From Geodermatophilus obscurus DSM 43160 (GTDB lineage: Bacteria; Actinomycetota; Actinomycetes; Mycobacteriales; Geodermatophilaceae): 64,000 nt of DNA. The translations under genes and the position numbers were made by a program. Every line of letters begins with the position of its first letter. Positions within the stretch are counted from its first letter, which is position 1. Shown here piece by piece: positions 52,432-61,802 of the stretch. The notes below the pieces were generated by a model. The model made no database searches. It was not told the origin of the DNA and saw only the letters and a list, made by a program, of their open reading frames with translations. The stretch lies in assembly GCF_000025345.1 (NCBI RefSeq), contig NC_013757.1, forward strand, positions 2,852,001 to 2,916,000, read 5' to 3'.

Positions 52432-54972
52432 ATGGACGTGCAGGAGGAGGGGCGGGCGGACGGCGCCGTCGCCCCGGCGGGGCTGACGCAGCGGGAGGCC
52501 GACGCCCTGCGCCGGCGCGGGGAGGGCAACACCGCCGTCCGCGGATCCTCGCGCAGCTACGGCCGGATCCTGCGCACCAACGTCTTCTCCTTCTTCAACA
52601 CGATCCTGTTCGTCATCGGCGCCGCGCTGCTGGCCCTCGGTCGCTACAACGACGCGTTCACCAGCGTGGGCCTCGGGCTGGTCAACGCGGGCATCAGCGC
52701 CGTCCAGGAGATCCGGGCCAAGCGCAAGCTCGACCAGCTGCAGCTGCTCGACCGCGCGCGGGTCACCGTCGTCCGCGACGGCCGGGACGTCGAGGTGGTG
52801 CCCGAGGAGGTGGTGCGCGGCGACGTGCTGCACGTGCGCCCCGGGGACCAGGTCGTCGTCGACGGCCCGGTGCTCGACGGCGGGCTGGTCGAGGTCGACG
52901 AGTCGCTGCTGACCGGTGAGTCCGAGGCGCTGCTGAAGAAGCCCGGCGACGATCTGCTGTCCGGCAGCTTCTGCGTCGGCGGGGAGGGGCACCAGCTGGC
53001 CCGGGACGTCGGCGCCGCCAGCCACGCCAGCCGGCTCACCGCCGACGTCCGCCGGGTCTCCACGGACGCGACGCCGTTGCAACGGCAGATCGACTTCGTC
53101 GTGCGCCTGGTCATGCTGCTCGTGGCGCTGATGAGCGCGACGATCCTGCTGCAGGCCGCCCTCGAGGGGTTCTCGCTGGTCCGCGTCGTGCAGACCACCG
53201 CGGTGCTCTCCGGCCTGGTGCCCTACGGGTTGTTCTTCCTGGTGGCGCTGGCCTACACGGTCGGCGCGGCGCGGAGCGCCGGCAACGGTGCGCTGGTCCA
53301 GCAGGTCAACGCCGTCGAGTCGATGAGCAACGTCGACGTCGTCTGCACCGACAAGACCGGCACGCTGACCACGGGCCGGCTGGCGCTGGCGGAGGTGGTC
53401 CCGGTCGGCCCGGTGCCCGCCGGGGAGGTCGACCGGCTGGTCGGCTCGATGGCCCGCAGCGCGGCGACCGGCAACCTGACGACCGCGGCGCTGGCCGCCG
53501 CCCTGCCCGGCGAGGCGTGGGCGGTCCGCGACGAGGTCCCGTTCTCCTCCTCGCTGCGCTGGAGCGCGCTGCGCACCGACGACGGCGTGCACGTCCTCGG
53601 CGCGCCCGACCGGCTCGCCCCCCAGCTGGCCGGGGAGCCGCTCACCGACGCGGTCACCGAACGGACGGCGCAGGGCCTGCGGGTGCTCGTCGTCGCCCGC
53701 GCCGCCGACCCCGCCACCCCACTGCGCGACACCTCCGGCCGGCCGCGGCTGCCCGCCCTCGAACCCCTGGCCCTGGTGGTCCTCGCCGACGAGCTGCGGC
53801 CCGGGGTCCCCGAGACGATCGCGCGGTTTGCCGCCGACGGCACCGACCTCAAGGTGGTCTCCGGCGACGACCCCCGCACCGTGGCGGCGCTGGCCCGCCA
53901 GGCCGGACTGGACGGGGGCGAGCCGGTGAGCGGCGCCGACCTCGACGCCCTCGCCGACCCCGAGCTGGACGCGCTGGTGACCCGGGCCGCCGTCTTCGGC
54001 CGGATCGCGCCGGAGCAGAAGGAGCGGCTGGTCGCCTCGCTGCGCCGGCAGGGCCGCTACGTCGCCATGATCGGGGACGGCGTCAACGACGCGCGTGCGC
54101 TGAAGCGGGCCCAGGTCGGCGTGGCGATGAAGAGCGGGAGCGCCGTGACCCGCGACGTCGCGGACATCGTGCTGACCGAGGACTCCCTGGCTGCGCTGCT
54201 TCCCGCCCAGCACGAGGGCCGCCGGATCATCAGCGGCATCGGGACCTCGATGCAGGTCTTCCTGGCCCGCGTCGGCACCCAGGGTCTGGTGATCCTCGCC
54301 GTCACCATGCTCGGCCTGGGCTTTCCCTACTCACCGGCGAACGTCGGGCTGACGCTGCTGACCGTCGGCGTCCCGACGCTGTTCCTCACCACGTGGGCCC
54401 GTCCGACCCGGCCCGACCCGCAGCTGCTGACCACGCTGTGGCGCTTCGTCGTCCCGGCCGTGGTGGTCACCGCGGCGGGCGGGGTCGGGGTGTACGCCTT
54501 CCACTACACGACCCTGCTGGACGGGTTGAGCAGGGCGGATGCACCCGCCGGCTTCCTGACCGCCTTCGAGCGCTTCACCGGGCTGTCCTCCGACGACGTG
54601 GGCTTCGCCGAGGCGGCGGCCACCATCGGCGCGCAGACCGCCCTCTCCACGTTCGTCTCCTACGCCGCGTTCCTGCTCATCCTGTTCCTGCGGCCGCCGC
54701 ACCGGTTCTTCGCCTCGTGGACGCGGCCGGACGGGGACCGGCGCCCGGCCGTGCTCGTCGCCGCGCTGGTCGTGGCGTTCTCCGGGGGCCTGTTCGTCCC
54801 CGCGTTCACCGGCTACTTCGGGCTCACCGACGCCGCGGACCCGGTCTTCCGCACCGTGCTGCCCGCGCTGGTCGTCTGGTTCGCCGTGCTCAGCGCCGTG
54901 TACCGCGCCCGGCTGCTCGAGCGGGCACTGGGGCTGGCGCCACCGGAGCAGGACGGCGTGCCCTCGCGCTGA
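52432..54972 (+). CDS. P-type cation-transporting ATPase (CtpE-like)
   Basis: The 846-aa product has the full P-type layout. An N-terminal helix pair around FFNTILFVIGAALLALGRY is followed by the actuator domain with VDESLLTGESEALLKKPG near residue 160. The phosphorylation motif VVCTDKTGTLTTG has the Asp near 307. A nucleotide-binding domain and the hinge MIGDGVNDARALKRAQVGVAM come next, then six C-terminal helices. The absence of CPx in helix 4 (LSGLVPYGLF) argues against heavy-metal transport. It resembles mycobacterial CtpE, a calcium importer. ATG at 52432. Confidence 0.87.
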   Translation: MDVQEEGRADGAVAPAGLTQREADALRRRGEGNTAVRGSSRSYGRILRTNVFSFFNTILFVIGAALLALGRYNDAFTSVGLGLVNAGISAVQEIRAKRKLDQLQLLDRARVTVVRDGRDVEVVPEEVVRGDVLHVRPGDQVVVDGPVLDGGLVEVDESLLTGESEALLKKPGDDLLSGSFCVGGEGHQLARDVGAASHASRLTADVRRVSTDATPLQRQIDFVVRLVMLLVALMSATILLQAALEGFSLVRVVQTTAVLSGLVPYGLFFLVALAYTVGAARSAGNGALVQQVNAVESMSNVDVVCTDKTGTLTTGRLALAEVVPVGPVPAGEVDRLVGSMARSAATGNLTTAALAAALPGEAWAVRDEVPFSSSLRWSALRTDDGVHVLGAPDRLAPQLAGEPLTDAVTERTAQGLRVLVVARAADPATPLRDTSGRPRLPALEPLALVVLADELRPGVPETIARFAADGTDLKVVSGDDPRTVAALARQAGLDGGEPVSGADLDALADPELDALVTRAAVFGRIAPEQKERLVASLRRQGRYVAMIGDGVNDARALKRAQVGVAMKSGSAVTRDVADIVLTEDSLAALLPAQHEGRRIISGIGTSMQVFLARVGTQGLVILAVTMLGLGFPYSPANVGLTLLTVGVPTLFLTTWARPTRPDPQLLTTLWRFVVPAVVVTAAGGVGVYAFHYTTLLDGLSRADAPAGFLTAFERFTGLSSDDVGFAEAAATIGAQTALSTFVSYAAFLLILFLRPPHRFFASWTRPDGDRRPAVLVAALVVAFSGGLFVPAFTGYFGLTDAADPVFRTVLPALVVWFAVLSAVYRARLLERALGLAPPEQDGVPSR

Positions 54973-54973
54973 G

Positions 54974-54998
54974 GTCCCGCCCCTGGAGGGACGGGGCC
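54974..54998 (+). terminator. Hairpin after the P-type ATPase gene
   Basis: GTCCCGCCCC and GGGACGGGGCC pair imperfectly 2 bases after the TGA at 54970-54972. The layout (stop codon then GGTCCCG...GGACGGGGCC) resembles a degenerate relative of the four stop-anchored hairpins. It lies between converging genes. Confidence 0.45.
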
Positions 54999-55037
54999 GG
55001 CGGGCGTCGGGCGGGTGCCCGGGGCGGCGGCAGGGCG

Positions 55038-55928
55038 TCAGCCGCGGCGGCGGCGCTTGTCGGCGTACATCCGCCGATCGGCGTCGCCGATCAGCGTCGC
55101 CACACCGGCCGACGTGTCCGTGCCGCCGTGGACGTGACCGAGTCCGATGGAGCACCGCACCGGGATCGGGCTGCCGTCCAGGTCGAACGGCTCCACGAGC
55201 AGCGTGTGCAGTCGCGCGATGAGGGCCTCGGCGTCGTACGGGGTACTCCGCTCGCAGATGACGGCGAACTCGTCGCCGCCGAGGCGGGCCGCGGTGTCGC
55301 TGGCGCGCAGTGCCGCGGTGAGCCGGTCGGCGAACGCGGCCAGCACCCGGTCCCCGACCGGGTGTCCGTACCGGTCGTTGATCTCCTTGAACCCGTCGAG
55401 GTCGATCATCAGCACGCAGGTCTCGGTGCCCTCGCGGCGTCCCCGGTCGAGGGCGTGCTGCAGGCGGTCTCGGAAGAGCACCCGGTTGGGCAGGCCCGTC
55501 AGCGGGTCGTGCACCGCCTGGTGCCGCAGCCCCGCCTCGACGGCCTTCCGGTCCCGGATGTCCTCGATGATCATCACCAGGTACGCCGCCTGCCCGCCGT
55601 CGGCGTCGACCCACGACGTCGCGACCTGCACCGCGACGGACCGGCCGTCCAGGCACAGGAACCGGCACTCGTGACGCCAGTGGGAGCTGCGGTGGACCCG
55701 CAGGCCGGCGCAGGACCGACGAGCGTCCTCGCGGTCGTCGGGGTGCGTCAGGTCGAACAGGGACGTGCCCCGCAGGGCCTCGGGCGTCCGCCCGAGCAGG
55801 GTGCCGAGGGCCAGGTTGACCTCGACCAGGACGCCGTCGACGGTCGTCACGGCCATGCCCATGGGGGCGTGCAGGAAGGCGGCGTGCCGGGCGGCCGCGT
55901 GCGAGGAGGCGAGGTACCCGCTGCTCAT
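55038..55928 (-). CDS. PAS-GGDEF protein (probable diguanylate cyclase)
   Basis: The 296-aa product has a PAS domain at about residues 15-130 (VDGVLVEVNLALGTLLGRTPEALRGTSLFDLTHPDDREDAR) and a GGDEF domain from about residue 135 (HDPLTGLPNRVLFRDRLQHAL). The intact active-site signature RLGGDEFAVI lies near 214-220. It should make cyclic di-GMP from GTP in response to a PAS-sensed signal. No EAL domain or membrane segment is present. It appears monocistronic. Confidence 0.92.
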   Translation of the reverse strand: MSSGYLASSHAAARHAAFLHAPMGMAVTTVDGVLVEVNLALGTLLGRTPEALRGTSLFDLTHPDDREDARRSCAGLRVHRSSHWRHECRFLCLDGRSVAVQVATSWVDADGGQAAYLVMIIEDIRDRKAVEAGLRHQAVHDPLTGLPNRVLFRDRLQHALDRGRREGTETCVLMIDLDGFKEINDRYGHPVGDRVLAAFADRLTAALRASDTAARLGGDEFAVICERSTPYDAEALIARLHTLLVEPFDLDGSPIPVRCSIGLGHVHGGTDTSAGVATLIGDADRRMYADKRRRRG

Positions 55929-56128
55929 CGTGACGTCACCTGGCTGGGACACCTCCCGTTGGTTCCCCTCCGACGGCCCACCCACTCCTCGGGCACGCTG
56001 CTCCGCGGCCGGGGACGACCCGGCGGGGACCGGCACGCCCGGACGGTTGCGGGTGGACGGCGGACGTGCGGTCCCCTCGCCGCCCGACCGGCTCGACGGG
56101 CGCCTCGCCGACGGGGACGGTCCGGGCC

Positions 56129-57646
56129 TCAGCGCCCCGTACCACCGAGCGACGTGGACGGCGTCGGCAGGGCGTCCCCGACCAGGGCCTCGAGGGTCGC
56201 CCTGGCCCCCCGCTCGTGCAGTGAGGCCAGCGCCGCCAGGTAGGGCCCGGTGAACCGCTCGTCGTCCACGAGGTCCCCGAAGAGCGCCCGGTCGGCGAGG
56301 AACGCGAGCGGCTCCTCCCGCTCGCGGCGCGCCGCGGCCATGAGGGGGTCCCGTCGGCGGTCGGCGATCTCGATCGGCCGGCCCTGCTCGTCCACGCCCT
56401 CGGAGTACCGGGCCCAGCCGGCGACGACCGCGGCCGAGCGGCGCACCTCCCCGCCGCGGGCGAGCTGGTCCCGGACGACCGGGAGCAGCCACTTGGGCAG
56501 CCGCTCGGACCCGTCGAAGGCCAGCCGCGCCAGCGTGTCGCGGATGTGCGGGTTGGAGAAGCGGGCGATGAGGGTCCTCCGGTAGTCCTCGAGGTCGATC
56601 CCGGGGACCGGCCGGAGGGTGGGCGTGGCCTCCTCCTCCATGTAACCGAGCAGGAACCGCTGGAACAGCGGGTCCTGCGCCGCGTCGTGGACGAGCCGGT
56701 AGCCCGCGAGGTGGCCGAGGTAGGCGAGCGCCTGGTGGCTGGCGTTGAGCAGCCGCAGCTTCATCCGCTCGTAGGGGTCGACGTCGTCGACGATCTGGAC
56801 GCCGGCGTCCTCCAGGGGCGGGCGCCCGAGGCCGAACCGGTCCTCCAGCACCCACTGGGTGAAGTGCTCGCAGACCACCGGCCACGCGTCGTCGACGCCG
56901 AACCGCCGGGCAACCTCCGCCCGGTCGTCGTCCGTGGTCGCGGGGGTGATCCGGTCCACCATCGAGTTCGGGAACGGCACCTCCCGCTCGACCCACGCGC
57001 CCAGCTCCGGGTCCCGCAGGGCGGCGAAGGCGGCGAAGCTGCGCCGGGCGACGTCGCCGTTGTGCTGGATGTTGTCGCAGGACACCACGGTGAACGGGGC
57101 GAGACCGCGGTCGCGCCGGCGCACCAGCGCCTCGGTGACCAGCCCGAACGACGTCCGCAGCGCGGCGCCGGGCCGCAGGTCGGAGACGACGTCGGGGTGG
57201 GTCGGGTCGAACTCACCGGTGATCGCCGCGATGTTGTATCCGCCCTCGGTGACCGTCAGCGACACGATCCGGGTGTCCTCGGCCGCCATCTTCTCGACGA
57301 CCGCGTCGGGGTCGTCCGGTGCGAGCAGGTACTCGACGACCGATCCCACGACGCGGGCGTCGAAGCGCCCGTCCGAGTGCTTGACCACCAGGGTGTACAG
57401 GCCGTCCTGGGCCGCCATCACCTCCGCCATCCGGCGGTCGGACGGCAGCACGCCGACACCGCAGATGCCCCAGTCCCGCGCCTTCCCCTCCTCCATGAGC
57501 CGGTCGAGGTACATGGCCTGGTGCGACCGGTGGAACGCGCCCACCCCCAGGTGCACGATCCCGGTGCGCACCGAGGACCGGTCGTAGGACGGCACGGACA
57601 GCGAGCCGCCGAGGGACGCCAGGGTCGCGGTGCTGAGCTGTGGCAC
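56129..57646 (-). CDS. Mannitol dehydrogenase family protein (last gene of polyol operon)
   Basis: The 505-aa polyol 2-dehydrogenase has GIVHLGVGAFHRSHQAMYLDRL, VVSCDNIQHNG, MVDRITPATTDDD and YERMKLRLLNASHQALAYLGHLAG with the catalytic Lys. It oxidises mannitol, arabitol or sorbitol to the ketose with NAD. The GTG at 57646 follows AGGAGGA. It is 23 bp downstream of the ABC ATPase gene in an operon with permeases and a zinc dehydrogenase. Its paralogue lies at 48701-50200. Confidence 0.92.
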   Translation of the reverse strand: MPQLSTATLASLGGSLSVPSYDRSSVRTGIVHLGVGAFHRSHQAMYLDRLMEEGKARDWGICGVGVLPSDRRMAEVMAAQDGLYTLVVKHSDGRFDARVVGSVVEYLLAPDDPDAVVEKMAAEDTRIVSLTVTEGGYNIAAITGEFDPTHPDVVSDLRPGAALRTSFGLVTEALVRRRDRGLAPFTVVSCDNIQHNGDVARRSFAAFAALRDPELGAWVEREVPFPNSMVDRITPATTDDDRAEVARRFGVDDAWPVVCEHFTQWVLEDRFGLGRPPLEDAGVQIVDDVDPYERMKLRLLNASHQALAYLGHLAGYRLVHDAAQDPLFQRFLLGYMEEEATPTLRPVPGIDLEDYRRTLIARFSNPHIRDTLARLAFDGSERLPKWLLPVVRDQLARGGEVRRSAAVVAGWARYSEGVDEQGRPIEIADRRRDPLMAAARREREEPLAFLADRALFGDLVDDERFTGPYLAALASLHERGARATLEALVGDALPTPSTSLGGTGR

Positions 57647-57669
57647 GGGGGGGTCCTCCTGCGCTGCGT

Positions 57670-58782
57670 TCAGGCGGGGATGCGACGGCCGGTCGACGGG
57701 GAGAAGAGGTGCTCCTTGCCCGGCTGGATGCGCAGGTGCACCCGCTCCCCCTTCGCCGGCGGCCGGGCGGGGTCGACCCGCGCGACGATGCTCTCGGCGA
57801 GCGGGCCGGACTCCTCGCGGAGCTCCGGCAGCGTGCCGTGCAGGAACGCGTCGGAGCCCAGCTCCTCCACCACCCCGACGTCCACGGCGAAGGCGCCGGG
57901 CGCGCCCTCCGTGGTGAGGTCCAGGGCCTCCGGCCGGAAGCCGACGACGACGCGGTCGGCCCCTTCCGCCGAGAGCGCGCTCAGCGCCGCGGTGGTCAGC
58001 GGGAGGCGTGCGCTGCCGAGCACCGCGTACCCGTCGTGCAGCCGGAACTCGGCGATGTTCATGCCGGGGGAACCGATGAACCCGGCGACGAAGACGTTGG
58101 CCGGCTCCTGGTAGAGCCGCAACGGGGTGTCGCACTGCTCGAGGATGCCGGCGCGGAGCACCGCGACCCGGTCGCCCATGGTCATCGCCTCGACCTGGTC
58201 GTGGGTGACGTACACGGTGGTGGTGCCGAGCCGGCGCTGCAGCGCGGCGATCTGGGTGCGGGTCTGCACGCGCAGCTTGGCGTCGAGGTTGGACAGCGGC
58301 TCGTCCATCAGGAACACCTGCGGCGAGCGCACGATGGCCCGGCCCATGGCGACGCGCTGGCGCTGACCCCCGGAGAGGGCCTTGGGCTTGCGGTCCAGGA
58401 AGGTCTCCAGGTCGAGGATCTTCGCGGCTTCCCCGACCCGCTGGGCGATCTCGTCCTTGCCGACCCCGGCGATCTTGAGCGCGAAGCCCATGTTGTCCCC
58501 GACCGTCATGTGCGGGTAGAGCGCGTAGCTCTGGAACACCATCGCGATGTCCCGGTCCTTGGACTTCAGGTGCGTGACGTCCCGGTCCCCGATGAGGATC
58601 GCCCCGTCGTCGATGTCCTCCAGACCGGCGAGCATGCGCAGGCTGGTCGACTTGCCGCAGCCGGAGGGGCCGACCAGGACGAGGAACTCGCCGTCGGCGA
58701 TCTGGAGGTCGAGGGCGTCGACCGCGGGCTTCTCGGTGCCGGGGTAGATGCGGCTCGCCCGGTCGTAGGTGACGGAGGCCAT
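57670..58782 (-). CDS. Carbohydrate ABC transporter ATP-binding protein (MsmK/UgpC/SmoK type)
   Basis: The 370-aa product has Walker A GPSGCGKSTSLRML near residue 38, Q-loop VFQSYALYPHMTV, signature ALSGGQRQRVAMGRAI, Walker B VFLMDEPLSNLDAK and H-loop VYVTHDQVEAMTMGD. The C-terminal TOBE/OB regulatory part includes FIGSPGMNIAEF. This energises the polyol importer made with the two permeases and the lipoprotein. The ATG follows GAGAGATTCC. Confidence 0.93.
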   Translation of the reverse strand: MASVTYDRASRIYPGTEKPAVDALDLQIADGEFLVLVGPSGCGKSTSLRMLAGLEDIDDGAILIGDRDVTHLKSKDRDIAMVFQSYALYPHMTVGDNMGFALKIAGVGKDEIAQRVGEAAKILDLETFLDRKPKALSGGQRQRVAMGRAIVRSPQVFLMDEPLSNLDAKLRVQTRTQIAALQRRLGTTTVYVTHDQVEAMTMGDRVAVLRAGILEQCDTPLRLYQEPANVFVAGFIGSPGMNIAEFRLHDGYAVLGSARLPLTTAALSALSAEGADRVVVGFRPEALDLTTEGAPGAFAVDVGVVEELGSDAFLHGTLPELREESGPLAESIVARVDPARPPAKGERVHLRIQPGKEHLFSPSTGRRIPA

Positions 58783-58821
58783 GGAATCTCTCCTCGCTGG
58801 AGCCAGAGGTCAGGGGGAACG

Positions 58822-59892
58822 TCAGGTCTGGGGGTGGACGACGACCTTCACCGACCGCGGGTCGCGGCGGCCGGCCGTCAGTGCGTCCTCGGCCTGGTCC
58901 AGGCGGTAGCTGCCGGTGACCAGGCGGTCGAGGTCGATCCGCCCGGCGGCGACCAGCGCGATCGCCGTCGGCCAGGTCCCGGCGTAGCGGAAGGTGCCGG
59001 TGACCTCGAGCTCGCGCTCCTGCACCACCGACAGCGGCAGGGCGAGCTCGTCCCCGCCCATGCCGACGAGCACGGCCCGGCCCGCCCGGTCCAGAGCGCG
59101 GATCGCGTCCGCGGTGGCGGCCGGGTGTCCGGAGCACTCGAGCAGCACCTGGGGTGGGCGCGGCAGGTCCGCGACGCGCGCAGTCCGGGCGTCGACGACC
59201 TCGGTGGCGCCGAGGTCCTGGGCCAGAGCCAGCCGGGCGGGGTTGACGTCGGACACCACGACCTCGGTGGCGCCGAACGCCAGCGCCGCCTGGACGCTCA
59301 CCAGCCCGATCGGCCCGGCCCCGGTGACCAGCACCCGGGAGCCGGCACCCACCCGGCCCCTGCGGCAGGCCCAGATGCCGACCGACAGGGGTTCCAGCAG
59401 TGCGGCGGCGTCGTCGCTGATCGTCTCGGGCACCGGGTGGGCGAAGGCCGCGTGGACGACGACGTACTCGGCGAAGGCGCCGTCGATCGGCGGGGTGGCG
59501 AAGAAGCGCATGTCGGGACAGAGGTTGTAGCGCCCGGCCAGGCACTGCGGGCAGGTCAGGTCCGGCACCCCCGGCTCGACCGACACCCGCTGCCCGACGG
59601 CGAGCGTGGCGACGCCGGGGCCGAGGGCGGCCACCTCCCCCGCCGCCTCGTGCCCCAGCACCAGCGGGGACTCGACGACGAACCGGCCGATGCGTCCGTG
59701 GTCGTAGTAGTGCGTGTCCGATCCGCAGACCCCGACCGAGGAGACGCGGACCACCACCTCGCCGGGGCCCGGCTGCGGGACGGCCCGCTCCTCGACGACC
59801 ACGTCGCCGGGCCCGCGCAGGACCGAGGCCCGCATCGTGCCCGCCGGACCGATGCCTCCGGTCCCCCGGACCGTCCCGGTCGCCGCGCTCAC
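58822..59892 (-). CDS. Zinc-dependent alcohol dehydrogenase (sorbitol/xylitol dehydrogenase-like)
   Basis: The 356-aa MDR enzyme has the catalytic zinc ligand Cys in VGVCGSDTHYYDHGRIGRF, GHEAAGEVAALGPGV and the Rossmann motif VLVTGAGPIGLVSVQAALAFGA. The structural-zinc lobe reads EPGVPDLTCPQCLAGRYNLC. The first of the usual four Cys is Asp here, so the structural zinc site is incomplete, as in several sorbitol dehydrogenases. The GTG start overlaps the permease stop; MRASVLRG (59835) is an alternative. It oxidises imported polyol to a ketose. Confidence 0.9.
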   Translation of the reverse strand: MSAATGTVRGTGGIGPAGTMRASVLRGPGDVVVEERAVPQPGPGEVVVRVSSVGVCGSDTHYYDHGRIGRFVVESPLVLGHEAAGEVAALGPGVATLAVGQRVSVEPGVPDLTCPQCLAGRYNLCPDMRFFATPPIDGAFAEYVVVHAAFAHPVPETISDDAAALLEPLSVGIWACRRGRVGAGSRVLVTGAGPIGLVSVQAALAFGATEVVVSDVNPARLALAQDLGATEVVDARTARVADLPRPPQVLLECSGHPAATADAIRALDRAGRAVLVGMGGDELALPLSVVQERELEVTGTFRYAGTWPTAIALVAAGRIDLDRLVTGSYRLDQAEDALTAGRRDPRSVKVVVHPQT

Positions 59893-60782
59893 TTGACCGC
59901 GCCCAGCGACAGCCCCTGCACCAGCTTGTCCTGGGCGGCGAAGCCGGCGACGAGCACCGGCAGCGACACCACGAACGAGGCCGCGCAGACCTGCGCGAGG
60001 AAGAGCCCCTGGCTGGTCACGAAACCGGTCAGGTAGACCGGCGCGGTCCCGGCCACGGTGCCGGTCAGGGTCCGGGCCAGCAGCAGCTCGTTCCAGCTGA
60101 AGATGAAGCAGATCAGCGAGGTCGCGGCGATGCCCGGCAGGACGATGGGCGCCACCACCTGACGGAGGGTCAGCAGCAGCCCCGCGCCGTCCATCGAGGC
60201 CGCCTCGAGGATCTCGACCGGGACCTCGGCGAGGAACGAGCGCATCATCCAGACCGCGATCGGCAGGTTCATGGCCGTGTACAGCACGATGAGCAGCCAG
60301 ATGTTGTCCAGGAGCCCGGTGAACTGGGCGAACAGGTAGATGGGCAGCAGCCCGGCCACGATCGGCAGCATCCGGGTGGACAGGAAGAAGAACATCACGT
60401 CGGTCCACTTGCGCACCGGCTTGATCGACAGCGCGTAGGCGGCCGGGATGGCCAGCAGCAGCACGATGATCGTGGAGACCACGCTGGCGGTCAGCGAGTT
60501 GGCCAGCGACGGCCAGGGGCTGGTGCCGGCGCCCACACCGAAGAAGGACTGGTAGCCCTCGGTGGTCAGCGGGGCGAAGAGCGACGGCGGGTTGGTGGCG
60601 GCGTCCTCCTCGCTGTGGAACGACGTGAGCACCATCCAGAGCACCGGCACGACGAACAGGAAGCCGATCAGCCAGGCGAGCAGCCCCAGGAGGGCACCGG
60701 ACCGCGGCTTGCGCGGCCGGCGGGGTTGACCCTGGGGCGTGCGGGTGGCGGCGACCGGTGCGACATCGGTGATCGAGCTCAT
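59889..60782 (-). CDS. Carbohydrate ABC transporter permease (MalG/SmoG type)
   Basis: The 297-aa product has six membrane helices and the EAA loop EILEAASMDGAGLLLTLRQVVAPIVLPGI, which contacts the ATPase. The first helix LLAWLIGFLFVVPVLWMVLTSFHSEED is typical of MalG-like subunits. It overlaps both neighbours by 4 bases and pairs with the permease at 60779. Confidence 0.93.
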   Translation of the reverse strand: MSSITDVAPVAATRTPQGQPRRPRKPRSGALLGLLAWLIGFLFVVPVLWMVLTSFHSEEDAATNPPSLFAPLTTEGYQSFFGVGAGTSPWPSLANSLTASVVSTIIVLLLAIPAAYALSIKPVRKWTDVMFFFLSTRMLPIVAGLLPIYLFAQFTGLLDNIWLLIVLYTAMNLPIAVWMMRSFLAEVPVEILEAASMDGAGLLLTLRQVVAPIVLPGIAATSLICFIFSWNELLLARTLTGTVAGTAPVYLTGFVTSQGLFLAQVCAASFVVSLPVLVAGFAAQDKLVQGLSLGAVK

Positions 60783-61765
60783 CGCGCGTTCTCCTCCTGG
60801 AACAGCGTCGACACCGTCCGCAGCGCCAGGGTGGCGATCACGATCGTGCCGATGACGACGACGACGCCGGCGGCGGACGCCCGGCCGTAGTCGTGGGCCT
60901 GGTAGAAGGTCTGGTAGATCACGTACGGGAGGTTCGCGGTGCCCAGGCCGCCCGAGGTGATCGTGAAGACCGCGTCGAAGTTCTGCACGATGTAGATCGC
61001 CCCCAGCAGCCCGCCGAGCTCCAGGTAGCGGCGCAGGTGCGGGAAGGTCATGTAGCGGAAGATCTGCCAGCTGCTCGCGCCGTCGATGCGCGCCGCCTCG
61101 ATGACGTCCAGCGGCCGGCTCTGCAGCCCGGCCAGCAGGATCAGCATCATGAACGGCGTCCACTGCCAGATGAGCGCCACCTCCACCGAGATCAGCGGCG
61201 CCATGGTGATCCAGTCCGGCTGCGGCGCGCTGTCCGAGCCGAACAACCGCCACACCGCGGTGAGCGTCCCGTTGAGCAGGCCGTACTCGGGGTTGAACAG
61301 CGCGTGCTTCCACAGCAGCGCCGCGGCTACCGGCACGATCAGGAACGGCGTGATCATCATGGTGCGCACCACGCCCCGGCCGCGGAACTGCCGGTCCAGC
61401 AGCAGCGCGATGCCCATCCCCAGCAGCAGGCTGACCAGCACGACGACCGCGGTCAGGATCACCGTGACGAGGATGGCCCGGCGCATGTTGACGTCGGTCA
61501 GCACGCTCGCGTAGTTGCCGAACCCGGCGAAGCCGCGCTCGTCGGGGTAGTAGGCGTTCCAGTCCATGAACGAGACGATCAGCGTGACCACGAACGGCAG
61601 CTGGGTCACGATGATCGTGAAGACCAGCGCGGGCAGCAGCGGCGCCCGGCGGGCCCAGTCGGCGGATCGGCGGAGCGCGCCGCCCGGCGACGGGGTGGGC
61701 GGTGCCGGCGGCGGCGTCGGCGGTTGCTGACCCCGCCCGCGGCCGGTCTCGAGAGTGGTGCTCAT
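60779..61765 (-). CDS. Carbohydrate ABC transporter permease (MalF/SmoF type)
   Basis: The 328-aa product has a proline-rich cytoplasmic N-terminus, six helices starting at LLPALVFTIIVTQLPFVVTLIVSFMDW, and the EAA loop DVIEAARIDGASSWQIFRYMTFPHLRRYLEL. It is the first permease after the lipoprotein and overlaps the second by ATGA. Confidence 0.93.
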   Translation of the reverse strand: MSTTLETGRGRGQQPPTPPPAPPTPSPGGALRRSADWARRAPLLPALVFTIIVTQLPFVVTLIVSFMDWNAYYPDERGFAGFGNYASVLTDVNMRRAILVTVILTAVVVLVSLLLGMGIALLLDRQFRGRGVVRTMMITPFLIVPVAAALLWKHALFNPEYGLLNGTLTAVWRLFGSDSAPQPDWITMAPLISVEVALIWQWTPFMMLILLAGLQSRPLDVIEAARIDGASSWQIFRYMTFPHLRRYLELGGLLGAIYIVQNFDAVFTITSGGLGTANLPYVIYQTFYQAHDYGRASAAGVVVVIGTIVIATLALRTVSTLFQEENAR

Positions 61766-61802
61766 CCTGCTGCCTCCCCCTGGGATCGTGCTGCCGGCTC
61801 GG

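Noticed and set aside
56129-59545. 1138-residue minus-strand fusion across dehydrogenase, ATPase and alcohol dehydrogenase
   Set aside because: Only the part from 57646 encodes the mannitol-type dehydrogenase. The rest is a shifted reading of the neighbouring genes.
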